Assembly (NCBI GenBank): GCA_951799425.1
Contig: OX637407.1
Span: 22,512,981-22,576,980 of the forward strand
DNA length: 64,000 bases
Direction of reading: 5' to 3'
Source of the DNA: Ilex aquifolium
Lineage: Eukaryota > Streptophyta > Magnoliopsida > Aquifoliales > Aquifoliaceae
Shown piece by piece: positions 46,995 to 57,310 of this stretch (position 1 is the stretch's first letter; each line of letters begins with the position of its first letter). Below the pieces are notes generated by a model. It was not told the DNA's origin and did not search any database. It saw only the letters and a list, made by a program, of their open reading frames with translations. Both the position numbers and the translations under genes were made by a program.

Positions 46995-47667
46995 TAGGCC
47001 TGTCAAAATCCGACACGACATGATTAACCGACACGAATTAAGCGGGTTTATGTGAGATCTTAATAGGTTTGGGTGATAAACGGATTGACCCGTCATACAC
47101 GTTTAATAAAATGGATCGTGTTCGGGTGAGATCTGTCAAACCGTTTATCACACGTTTAAATAAAATTAATATAATAATAAATTAATAATTATTTTAAAAA
47201 ATTAGCTAGAAAAAAATTAAATAAATCAATACAAAAAAAAAAAACAAAAAGAAGTAAATCACTAGTTGAAATACAAAGGAGGGGAGATGATGAGCAATTT
47301 AAAGACAAAGGCAAACCAATATTTTTAGTTTTTGTCCCACATCGGCAAATGAGGGGAGATGGAGAGGCTGGCTTGCCTATAAAAGGCAATAGCCTCTTGT
47401 CTTATTTTTTAGCCTTCAAGTCTGATTTTTATGTGAGATTTAGTTAGAAATTCTTCTTTTTTTAGGGAAGTACAGTTGTCAGTAAAAAAAAAATGGAGTA
47501 TTAAAATTTGTTGATATAATTTTTTTAAAATTAAACGGGTTAAACGAGTCGTGTTACCCGTTTATTAAACTGGTTATGTTCGTGTTGAGATTTTACACCC
47601 ATTTATTAAACGTGTTGTGTACAGATTTATATGTTTTTCACCTAACCTGACATGTTTGATACCCCTA
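46995..47667. mobile_element. hAT-type element with perfect 8-bp duplication
   Basis: GTGCTACA flanks it exactly on both sides (46987-46994 and 47668-47675). The tips TAGGCCTGTCAAA and (reverse complement) TAGGGGTATCAAAC are inverted. The arms are full of GACACGA/CGGGT phrases as in the element at 8209-8794. The centre (about 47165-47510) is different and holds a USE/TATA promoter-like block. There is no transposase frame. Confidence 0.8.
47334..47385 (+). promoter_or_regulatory. snRNA-type USE plus TATA box
   Basis: GTCCCACATCG (47334-47344) matches the plant upstream sequence element RTCCCACATCG exactly. TATAAAAG begins at 47378, leaving 33 bp between them, the spacing known for pol II-transcribed plant snRNA genes (pol III ones use about ten bases less). 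The presumed start is near 47405-47410. The sequence after it does not look like U1, U2, U4 or U5. It may be a captured promoter or part of a nested repeat. Confidence 0.5.
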
Positions 47668-47675
47668 GTGCTACA

Positions 47676-48073
47676 TGACAATGTAGGACCCACATCTGTC
47701 TGAAAATTTTCACACCAGTTAATCAATCAGGATCAACTACGCCACTTTAAAAACCATCTTTTTTTGGTAACATATATTACATGTAACTTTTTTATTTTAT
47801 TATTTTTAAAATTAGCGGTCACAAATAATTAACACAGTTTATGAATATATGATTATAATTCATTTTGTTAATTATATGGGAATCAAAAATACATTTCGTT
47901 GTATAGCCATATCCTAATCATAAATATCAGAAATTGTAGAAGGCTTATAATAAAAAAGAGACTACAAACGTGACCAAATGGCGGCGTGACGTGAATATGG
48001 TAATACTATTGATCCCAATCTACTCATTTAAAGATTGTATTTTACTAATTATGTCCGGGCCGGCTCAATAGCA
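47676..48073. other. Intergenic, no gene seen
   Basis: AT-rich spacer between the hAT element and Mutator-like copy E4. Confidence 0.5.
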
Positions 48074-48394
48074 ATAAAAAAAGGTTTTTTAGGTGTGAGT
48101 ACAATTTTTTATACTTATTTAAGCAAAAGTGTATAGATAAGTTATTTACTCTATTAAGTATAATTTTTATAAAACTTTTTGTGTTTAGGTACAAAATTCA
48201 AAATGAATTAAAATCTTTTTTACCTAAACACCCTTCCTTAATTTTTGCAGTCATTATTGACACTTATTTGAGGAAATAAATAAATAAATATATATATATA
48301 TATTGACGAGTCCGAATTCCGCTGGGCCAAAGCCCAATTTAAACGAACCAAGAAAGCCCGAAGGAAGTTTCAAATCAAGGCTGGGTCAACCCAT

Positions 48395-48530
48395 CTAGAG
48401 GGATGCCAAAGTATCTAGAAGAATGCCAAAGCTTCTAGAAGGATGTCAAAGCTTCTAGAAGGATGCTAAAGTATCTAGAAGAATGCCAAAGCTTCTAGAA
48501 GGATGCCAAAGCTTCTAGAAGGATGCCAAA
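48395..48530 (+). repeat. 20-bp tandem repeat in LTR U3 with TTCTAGAA motifs
   Basis: About 6.8 units of CTAGAAGGATGCCAAAGCTT. Four unit junctions read TTCTAGAAGG, which fits the heat-shock element core TTCnnGAA. The first, second and fifth units have GTATCTAGAAG or variants that lack it. Confidence 0.85.
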
Positions 48531-48566
48531 ACACTAGGAGGCAAGTTCCAGGACACCAAAGACCAA

Positions 48567-48661
48567 AGTGGGCGCCGCCCACCTAAGCCCCTCTTGGGCG
48601 CCGCCCACCTTGCCTCAAGTGGGCGCCGCCCACCTAGCCCCTCTTGGGCGCCGCCCAGTGC
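48567..48661 (+). repeat. GC-rich palindromic repeat GGGCGCCGCCCA, four copies
   Basis: Four near-palindromic GGGCGCCGCCCA motifs spaced about 26 bp, arranged as two tandem pairs linked by CCTAAGCCCCTCTT or CCTAGCCCCTCTT. They form an isolated GC island in AT-rich DNA, in the U3 of the solo LTR. Confidence 0.85.
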
Positions 48662-49273
48662 AAAACCTCCTGGTCCGTCCTGCTTCGTCTCTTTTCACTT
48701 CGGTGCGAGCCAAATGAACTCCGGGTCCAATCTCAAGACCAAGGATGAGCCCAGTCCAGCTCAGGACCCCCTCCGACTGAATAGGAGCACGAGGGAGAGA
48801 ATACCGGGATGAAGATGGAGAAGATCGAGTCCTACCTAAATAGAACCTTCCAAAATGGTAGAGTCCTACCATAACTGTATTTGCCAAATTATAGTGACCG
48901 CCTCACCGCCTCTCTCAACCTATATAAATGTAAGTCCTCTCCATATGAAGGACACACATCTAAGAGCCTCGGCATACCTTGAAACCCATACACTTACCCT
49001 CACACACACTGCTATCTTTCTAGAAGCACTGTAACTCTCCGGAGTACCCTTATTCATCAATAAAGAACACCGGCCACCGCTGCCATTCCAGAGAGTGGAC
49101 GTAGGTCATCCGAGACCGAACCACTATAAATCTCTTGTGTTGATCTCTTATTTACTGCTTTGTCATTGATCTGTCACTGATTGCCTATTTACTACTCATT
49201 AATTACACCCGTTCGTATACTTGACTGTTGATCTTGCACGGAGACACTTTTGTGCATCATCATATATATATAT

Positions 49274-49318
49274 AAAGTGAAACAAACTGATCAGTGTGTG
49301 ATCAGTTTGTTTCACTTT
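49274..49318. repeat. Perfect 20-bp inverted repeat (hairpin)
   Basis: AAAGTGAAACAAACTGATCA is followed after GTGTG by its exact reverse complement. TA runs lie on both outer sides, so the cruciform could extend further. It is inside Mutator-like copy E4, next to the solo LTR. Confidence 0.9.
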
Positions 49319-49320
49319 CA

Positions 49321-49379
<59 letters not shown>

Positions 49380-50122
49380 TGTCTCATGCCACCAACCTTG
49401 CTTCCACGTCATCTGACCAAAAAAAATAAAGTCTTTTACTATGATGATTGATCAAACCTTGAATTTTCCCCCAAAAAAAGAGAGAATCGATCAAGATATT
49501 TTGTTAGATATTATGTATTGTTTGTTGTTGGGATGTAGGAAAAAAAAATCTTTTTTTTTTTTTTAATGGGTGTAACTTTTTTTTAATGGGTGTAACTATT
49601 TTTTTAATGGGTGTAACAATCACAGTCTCATGCAATTGTTAAGGCATGATGGTGTAACGATACCACAATACTAAATGGTGCAACTATTTAGTTTATGTAA
49701 ACAACTGAATGACAAATTGAGTTGATGTCATAATTTTGTGTAATTGTTTTGTGTAACTATTTAGTTTATTAGAATATATGAATAATTGTTTAGTGTATTA
49801 TATGACAATTGTAACTGATTGATGTAACTGATTAGTATAATTGTGTTGTTGTAATATTAATATAAATAAAGTAAGAGAAAATAGGAAGAGAGAGAGAGAA
49901 ATTGTTAGAAAAAAATATGTTCCTATTTTACCTCTCATTACTTGATTGTAGCCAAAAAAAGGGGAAAGAATACAAAAATATTTCTATCCATATACTGTTT
50001 ACTGGTGGCAATAATGACATTTTTAAAAAATATGCACTTTATCCCAAATAAGTTTTTGATTTATACTTTCGCCTAAATAAGTCTAAAAAATTGTACCGGC
50101 TTCTAAATTTCCCATAAAAAAA

Positions 50123-51239
50123 AAACATGGACTTTAAGCCCCAAATTTTTAGGTACATTACTAACCCATAAAAAAATTAAATCCTTTAAATTTTAAACCC
50201 TAAAAAAAGGCCCCAAAATATTAAATACAATCAACATTTTTATTGTAATAATTTGGGTCCATGATTCAATTCATAACATTAGAAATCTAAAAATCATAAG
50301 TTAAAAAAATAAAAAGTACTCAAAAGTCAACTCATATTTACTCATTCTATCTCTAGGTAAAAATTAGTACAAAACATTAAAAAAAAATTAAAATTAAACT
50401 CTCTTTCTGATAAAAAAACAAAAACAAAAGTTAAAATATCTTTTTCAGTAACACTAACACGTCTTTCTTAGATCTCTCTCATATAATAAATTGAAAAAAA
50501 ATTAATATTAAAAATAAAAATAAAAAAAGACCTCGTTTAGTGTTTTCATTTTAAGCCTCCAATTGTCTTAAGTCATCCATATTATATCACTGACATATTA
50601 TTTAGTTCCGAGTTAAGATGAATTAGAAAAAAAAAAAAAAAACCCGTTTCTGTATCTTCCAAAAGCCAGTCACCATCTACCTCACCACCACTTTAAGCCC
50701 CAGCTCCTTTCCACCTAACTCTCATTACCTCTAGTCTCTCTACTTATGTGTCTAGGAACTGGTCCACGTATTCATTACCTCCTCCCAATTCCAAACACCG
50801 CCAACTTCCACCATTATCTCTAGAGGGGGTTGGAAGTGGATGAAACTGGAACCTATAACCACCTGCGGGTAGGAGTAAGCCCTTGCCACGGGCTACTCCC
50901 TCACCTCCACTATAATGCATCTAGCCATCTATTAATAAATTCCTTATGTATACACAGATGCACATACAGACGCACCACACAATATACATGCATACAAGCA
51001 TGTACATATATCGTTATATACGATGGTGTTAATGAGTTAATTAGGTTGTGATTCATTGGTGGCTGTATTGGGTTTTATATACAGGTTCGAAAGGGGGCGT
51101 TTGGTAATCGAGTTTGATGCCTGGAACTATGTTTTCTTGAGTTTTCTGCATCAAAAGAATTAATATAAGAACAGAGAGAAAGTGACGAAGAAGAAGAAGA
51201 AGAAATGGAGAGAGAATATGGGCTATGTTATTATTAAGG
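50123..51239. other. Intergenic, no gene seen
   Basis: AT-rich with many A-runs. The 50.83-51.05 kb and 51.05-51.28 kb frames show no domain. Confidence 0.5.
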
Positions 51240-51415
51240 GAAATTCTATTTATACCTAATTTAGTGATCTTATTTGATGACACGATGAATTATAGTTATT
51301 GAATTGATAATAAATCTCAGTTCATATGTGGGGTTCACTGTCAATCTAATGATAAAAAATAATTAAGTCATAAAATAAAGTAACTAAATAAATTTTATGT
51401 AACATTACTCTATTA
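51240..51415. mobile_element. Short TIR element (MITE)
   Basis: The ends AATTCTATTTATACCTAATT and …AAATTTTATGTAACATT are imperfect inverted repeats of the group at 46800-46978. Confidence 0.5.
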
Positions 51416-51644
51416 TTAAGTTACAGTGCATCGGTCGAGGAGAGAGGAAAAGAGTCTATAGTAGTAGGAGTCGCCTCCATGGAAATACGTTACCTACTGA
51501 GGATGGACACTTCTTCTAAGGATAAAAAAATAACAAAAAAAAAAAAAAGGAGAGATAGAAAGTAAATACTTCTGTATCTTTTTAGATGTAGAAGTTTTGG
51601 AGGGAGAAAATTGAGTTTGTTAAGAAGACAAGTTATTTTTCTAA

Positions 51645-51795
51645 AGGGTGATGTTCGTGGCACATAATTTAGAGATTTCATACATTGTTATCGTTGGATC
51701 CCGGTATTAAATAAGGTGGGTCCACTGTAATATTAGAACTACAATAATGCATTAGGGCTATAAAATAAATACAAGTAGCATTATTACCTTTCAAA
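51645..51795. mobile_element. Short TIR element (MITE), degenerate
   Basis: TGATGTTCGTGGCACATAAT… and …TACAAGTAGCATTA have the same layout (ends, GGGTCCACTGT centre) as the neighbouring element at 51240-51415, but more diverged. Confidence 0.35.
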
Positions 51796-51799
51796 TAGA

Positions 51800-54289
51800 G
51801 AAACAACAAAAAGAGATGGGTTATGTTTAGAAATGAGTACCGTTCACACAGTTTATAGACTACACTGGGGAAAAAAACTATTTAGAATGCTAATAAAGAC
51901 AAATTAAGGGGAGAGAGAAGGATTACCTGCCAACACCATGCAAACACTGCAGCTGCCGCTCCCATTTTCAATAAGATGAGACTTTTTTTCCGTTTTGAAT
52001 CTCGAACCCGCAAAACGTAATGAAAAGGGTTTTGATTTCCATGAAAAACCTTGGCAAGTAACCAGTCCTTGCTTATTATACCTCACTTCCATTGTCAATT
52101 CGACCTTAGACTGATGCAATTACTTCAGAGTTTTGTGATACAGTGTTTTTGTTCTTGTGTATGTGATGATAAATCTCTTACTAGTTTCATGCTCTAGTCC
52201 CAGGTTTAAGAAAATAGTTGAGAGGTTGCTAAATTCAGAACTTGTTAAAATTTGAACTCATATACAAGTTGAACACATAACCACCAAAGCTTAAATTTTA
52301 TAAATTTCATATCTTACATATGAACCATATTTTGTTACCCCCCACCCAAAAAAAAGAAAGATTACAAGTTGTTTCTTGTCGGCTCACATGTGGTTCCAAT
52401 AGAACTACATAATGTACTTCATATGCATAGTTGCAGCCGGTGGCAAACCCTCCCCCACGCTCCACCCCACCAAGAAAAAAAAATAAAAACGAAACATCCC
52501 CATAAAATAAATGGACGCGGTGTAACTATTATACTCAATATTTACTCGAAGGAGAGGGCTTAAGAATCTTCTCTCTTCATTTGCCTAATTCTCCTATTTT
52601 TGTCTCATAAAATTGTAAAACAAAAGTTTCCTCTAGTCAACACTCAATACCTAGACACATAGATATCCCACTAAATTCATGTTGTCCACGTACCCGTTCC
52701 TTAGATTGTTTTCAACCGATTGATGGATAGTTTTCCACAAGGGGGGGACTGGAAGTGGATAAGGGAAGAGGACAAATTACGTGTATCTGGCGGGCAACTG
52801 GAAATACTTGCTGCTCAAAAGATGCACAAATGTTTCAGGACTGCCATAAAAGGCCAAAGAAGTCCTATGGTATTAAAATCTAGCTACCCACCTAACAAAT
52901 GTAGTCTGGCAGAGGTACACGTGGGACGTTTATTACATTCCCATAACAATAAACTTAATTACCCTTATAGTTTATAAAGATATAAAACCAGAAAAGTAGG
53001 CAATTATCTTTAATAAGCATAAAATAAACCACTTGATGAGAGATCCAACAGATTTGGAATACCTGTTTTGATTCTTTTGATAGTTTTGTATCCCACTGAC
53101 CTCACTTTTGCTTCGGAGGCTCTAACAGTAGGAACAAAAATATCACAAACTTTCAAAAAAGTTATAGCCCCACGTACTGCACCTCTGTCCTTGTTTATAC
53201 TCCGTGTAGAAACCATATATCTTAAATCGGGAAGAGATAGAGAGAGAGAGAGAGTTTCCTAACTGTCATCAACTACCTCTGAAAACATCATTGTTTCATC
53301 TCTCAATGTGAATTTGTACTAACCCAATTTGACCTATAGAAAAAACTATACCAAACTATTCCACTATACACCACTATGTTTTGAGAAAAATTCTCACGAC
53401 ACTCTTCAATTACCAGAAAATGCATGCATATCAACCTTATCAAATATGGTTTACTCAAATTGGATAGGAAATAAATTATATGTTCTCCACGTATGTTATA
53501 GTTTGTTTAATTCTTTCACAATATAAGGAGCTATATAATTCAATTTCAATGGAAGCTAGATCACTTGAACTACCCATATCCCTTTTCAGTTGCAGAAGCA
53601 CTAAACTACTTCATGTCTTGATAAAGGACTTAGTTCGGTAATTCTCTGGAAACCTCCATGAACTTTGTATAGACACGTTCAGAGAACCTCTACATTATCT
53701 GATTATGAGGCAGCCATCATTCTACGTTGATCAAATTGGCCAATGACAACATGCTTCTGAACTAATACAACAGCTTATTACCAAATCCCCACCATCAATA
53801 CCTATTATAAAACTCTGGTGAAATGATGAGAAGATCCAATGAAAACCCATACCTCTATAGCTTTTCTATTAATTATCTGCTCTTTCTATAGTACTAACTC
53901 TACTAACAGACCTATCTAACAAGTATATACGTATATATATGCACAAGCTGCAGCTTGACTAGGTGCAGCACATCTTTGGAGAGAGAGAAACTCGAAAACT
54001 GTGCCATCACGATTTAACTCAGAGTTGATAAGGTTTGAGAGTCTTGAGACTAAGTGAAGTTTCTTGTTAGATCGTAATCATATAAATATAATATGTAAAG
54101 CAAAAATAACTAGGGTTTTATGACCACCAAGTTCCAAGGTCGAACAGACAATGAAACAAAGGTTAACTGCGAGACTGCTCGCTTGACAAGGATAGCATGG
54201 AAACCACTCACCCATAACCGATCACCAAAACATTTCTACCATCCGATAATATCATTTTTTGGATGAACTGTCACCGAAATCATAACCTA
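51800..54289. other. Intergenic, no gene seen
   Basis: Several short frames (51.9-52.1, 52.7-53.0, 53.0-53.2 kb) lack domains, splice context and codon bias that I could use. The sequence is less repetitive than the rest and may hold the downstream part of the transcript proposed at 54417-54496. Confidence 0.45.
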
Positions 54290-54374
54290 TCTGCAAAAAC
54301 CAGATAATAATCAAACGATATCTTTATTAAAAGACAAAGTTCAAAAAAAGAAAACCTCTGTTACGAGCAAATCG

Positions 54375-54407
54375 GAAGAAGAAGAAGAAGAAGAAGAAGA
54401 AGAAGAA
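54375..54407. repeat. (GAA)n microsatellite
   Basis: About eleven GAA units. On the minus strand this is a CTT run just after the proposed 5' splice site. Confidence 0.9.
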
Positions 54408-54416
54408 ATTACCTGG

Positions 54417-54496
54417 TCCCGCAACCGGAGATTGAGATTACTGCAAAGAGGTTCTGTCTTTGGTTAGGGTATTGGCCGGTCCGCTCCTAATTTATA
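54417..54496 (-). promoter_or_regulatory. Possible TATA box and untranslated first exon (minus strand)
   Basis: On the minus strand TCTATAAATTAGG (54487-54496) is followed about 30 bp later by CAATACCCTAACCAAAG, a pyrimidine/AACCCTA-type 5' leader. The leader runs to GGGACCAG|GTAATT (donor near 54413), a good plant 5' splice site. A possible acceptor TTTTTGCAG|ATAGG lies near 54292. No ORF follows, so this could be the start of a non-coding RNA or an unrecognised gene. Confidence 0.35.
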
Positions 54497-54897
54497 GAGG
54501 ATAAGCTAAAAAAATCTCCCACGCTTAAGCGTGCGAAGTGCTTATAGTTTTATCTCTATCTTCTACCAGTAGCACGTGACAAGAGCTTTGACTCACAGGT
54601 GAAATAGATCATCAAAGTATCAAACCAACGGTGCAAGTGTATCCGTTACTCAACAACCAACCCCCAAGTCACCACGAATATCTATTACCATTAATAAAAG
54701 AAAAAAGAAAAAAGAAAAAAGAAAAATAAGGGTTTGGTGTCCATTTCATTTTAAATATTCTAAATTTTTCTATTGTTTTTTCCTCTTTTTTTTTTTGAAT
54801 CCATAACTCTTTTTCTTACCGCACTCAAGTGTCTATAGTTATTACTCTCCCAATCTCACTCCTTTGCAATCACGCACACTAGTGACCGTCTAGGGTG

Positions 54898-54899
54898 TG

Positions 54900-54961
<62 letters not shown>
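54898..54961. repeat. (TA)n(GA)n microsatellite
   Basis: TA run followed directly by about 21 GA units, the same TA-to-GA composition as at 28261-28322. Confidence 0.9.
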
Positions 54962-54964
<3 letters not shown>

Positions 54965-56589
54965 GAGGGGTACTAAAGAGTAGGGTTGAAATAGGAACGG
55001 AAAAAGAAAACCAGGGTTAGCTGTGCTCGTGGTGCTGTGAAGTATTCGTGGAGTTAAAAAGAATTGGTGGATGACTTTCCTACAACCTCACCTGACCACA
55101 TTTCCTATCTAACCCCATATCCTTCACTAATTGTACCACTTTTCCAGCACCCACACAAACTCTCACCTACAACCATCCTTTTCATATACAAGTAATGTTG
55201 AGGATCGGACACTTATAGCCAATGGCGGGAGGATAACATGTGAAGAACAATAAGCATCCATTGGTGTTGGGTATTTGCAAAGGGTCCTTCTTGACATCAT
55301 AGTCACCAATGTTTGTGTCATGAAGTTTAACGCCACAATTTTTTATTTTTGGAAAAAATTGGTCACAAGTATAATGTTACAACTTTTTTAGTCAATAGGT
55401 CGAGACATAAATTTTTTAAGGCCTAAACCGACACTGTTTTTTAAAATATTAGGCGTGTGGTTTATAGTTTCACAAATTTTAGCGTTTTTTTTTTATGACA
55501 GAATTACCTCTACTGTCTCATTTATAATATGAATCCAAGATTTCTTTGGACACATTCAAGAATCAAGTAGATTGAGAAGAATACAGTTCAGTCGGTAACT
55601 GCAGGAATGGGATTTAGGGGTTGATTGCGAGGGTGGTTATTCCTCTCTCAAAATGAATGTTATCTTTTGCTTGATAGAATCTCTTAAATTAAACAGATTT
55701 TTATGGGATCTCAGGGTGTCGTTTTGAGCTAAAATTCTAGGAGAAGCTTACTGGTGTAGCGATTCTTTTGCTAACAATAAGGAAATTTCCTTATCCAGCC
55801 ATGCCAATACCCCTATTGGTTGGATTTCAGCAAACAGATTGCTTTAAATTTTAATTCTGAATTATGTCATTGTATTTTTTTCTGGGTTACAATTATAAGG
55901 CTTTTATATCTCACTGTCATGTGGTAGTGAAATATGGACAATGAACTCTGGCGAAGGAAAATTTTGAGATTGACATTGAGATTGGGGTGAAAGGAGATAA
56001 TCTTAACTCTATACTTAGTTAAGCAAGGTTTTGATTATTATAAACACTCTCTTGTAACTAATCATCTTCTTGTTAGTTTGGTTGTAGAGTTTTCATAGGT
56101 TTGATAAGAAAGCTTGGGAGGAGGGTATAAAGAACCAAAGAACAAGATGTACAATAGGTGAGATGCTAAATCGGATGATCGAAAACGCAACAACAACGAA
56201 TTCTTGTCATAGAAGACAAATAAATACTAACAAATTAAGAAATGTAGCATTTTATATGTCCACATCATATATGCCTATGGCTCAGTCAACTGACCAATTG
56301 GTATGATATAGTATAAAGAAGTTCTAAAAAGTATAACGCATTGTTTAACTTTATAAAATCTGAAAAATATATGATAATCAACATAATAATTTATGCTTTA
56401 ACTTTACCAATCAATTTCTATATTCAAACAGATTAATAGTCCTATTTTCCACATTCATTTCTGAGTAACAACTCATAGATTTGAGTATACTGGAAAAACA
56501 AGAGAGAAAACTTGGACAAAATTTTCCCAGCAACTCATAATTCTAGCTAAAACTAACTAACCAAAGGGAGCCTAATCACCATTTGCGCT
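54962..56589. other. Intergenic, no gene seen
   Basis: No coding frame or defined repeat could be supported. Confidence 0.5.
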
Positions 56590-57310
56590 CTCCAATGATC
56601 ATTTTCAGTGGACTCACAGGACTAGGTGATCTCTCCATCCATAGTGCCGAGGGTGAAGCCGGTGGTATTAGTGGATGTGCAGGAGGTGGAACAGCCGGTG
56701 GAGGTAGAGGTGATGAAACAAAATCACCCGTAGCCCAATGAATCCAAACTTTGTCTCTGCCACAGTTAGTATTTCACCCCTAAGCTATTTTGAATCCGAT
56801 GGTAACACCCAAAGAATTAGCTAAATGGCTAAATACAACCATATTCTTTGCAAACACAATGGCTCTAACCGTTGTTATATCCCTACAATAGATGATAGAT
56901 AAGTCTTTTGCATATACTAAGCGATCACTAGAAGGCATTGTTAATCTGAACACCTAAATGATAGAATGCTTTACAAACCTCAATCAACTTTTCCATCACA
57001 GATAAGGATCCAAATGTACAAAACTCTTATCGCCACATCAATCAAATTATTAACTTGAATGATTTGGTCTTCATTTTGCTTGAGAAGATCCAATTTGTAA
57101 AAAAATTACAATCTCAGATGAATGGTGTGATACAATCTTTCACTCATCCGTCATCCTTTCTATGAAATTGTTCGTCTTCCATTTCTCACGATCTCGTTTG
57201 AATTCAAGCGGTCAATTTGGGTGGATTGGACTAGGTCACAATTTGAGAAAAATGGAGGGATTAGGGTTTTCAGTGAGCGTCAAATAATGGAGTCAGATGA
57301 AGGCTGATTG
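56590..57310 (-). pseudogene. Decayed gene of unknown family (minus strand)
   Basis: Reading leftward there is an AAACCCTAATCCC 5' leader typical of plant mRNAs (near 57265), then ATG with MEDEQFHRKDDG. Stretches of protein-like sequence follow in changing frames (DLLKQNEDQIIQVNNLIDVA near 57050, EKLIEVCKAFYHLGVQ near 56970, TTVRAIVFAKNMVVFSHLAN near 56840). A proline-rich end (SPLPPPAVPPPAHP) and ERSPSPVSPLKMIIGERKW then a stop lie near 56590. The order is consistent with one small protein. Several in-frame stops and frame changes break it. Lack of obvious introns suggests a retrocopy. The family was not recognised. Confidence 0.4.

Larger units (their letters stand above)
48304..49262 (+). 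mobile_element. Gypsy solo LTR (959 bp)
   Basis: It starts TGACGAGTCC and ends CATCATCA. TATAT lies on both sides (48299-48303, 49263-49267), consistent with a 5-bp duplication, although the site is a TA microsatellite. Inside are a TATA box (CTATATAAATG, 48920-48929), AATAAAG near 49055, and the Gypsy R/U5-like phrase GACGTAGGTCATCCGAG…ACCACTATAAATC. No internal region or second LTR is present, so it is a recombination product. The frames at 48.59-48.89 kb lie in U3 and are not genes. Confidence 0.82.
48083..50113. mobile_element. Mutator-like non-autonomous element, copy E4, with nested Gypsy solo LTR
   Basis: ATAAAAAAA is duplicated exactly on both sides (48074-48082, 50114-50122), 9 bp. 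The tips GGTTTTTTAGGTGTGAGTAC and (reverse complement) GGGAAATTTAGAAGCCGGTAC continue as inverted repeats (AATTTTTTAtACTTATTTA, CAAAAGTgTAtA) for more than 150 bp, including GTCATTATTG. The interior contains the solo LTR (48304-49262), a perfect hairpin (49274-49318), a long (TA)n (49324-49376) and GGGTGTAAC repeats (49560-49620). Confidence 0.75.

Noticed and set aside
48395-48530. Regularly spaced direct repeats considered as a CRISPR-like array
   Set aside because: Units are contiguous 20-bp tandem repeats without unique spacers, in a plant LTR.
48594-48887. GC-rich frames on both strands
   Set aside because: They sit on the GC-rich palindromic repeat and flank in the U3 of the solo LTR.
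51904-52119. 71-residue minus-strand frame with a plausible start
   Set aside because: No recognisable domain, no neighbouring exons with fitting splice sites, and no sign of conservation that can be judged from one sequence.
53941-53970. GCTGCAGCTTGAC…GGTGCAGCAC considered as a miRNA hairpin
   Set aside because: Complementarity is short and no known plant miRNA sequence matches.
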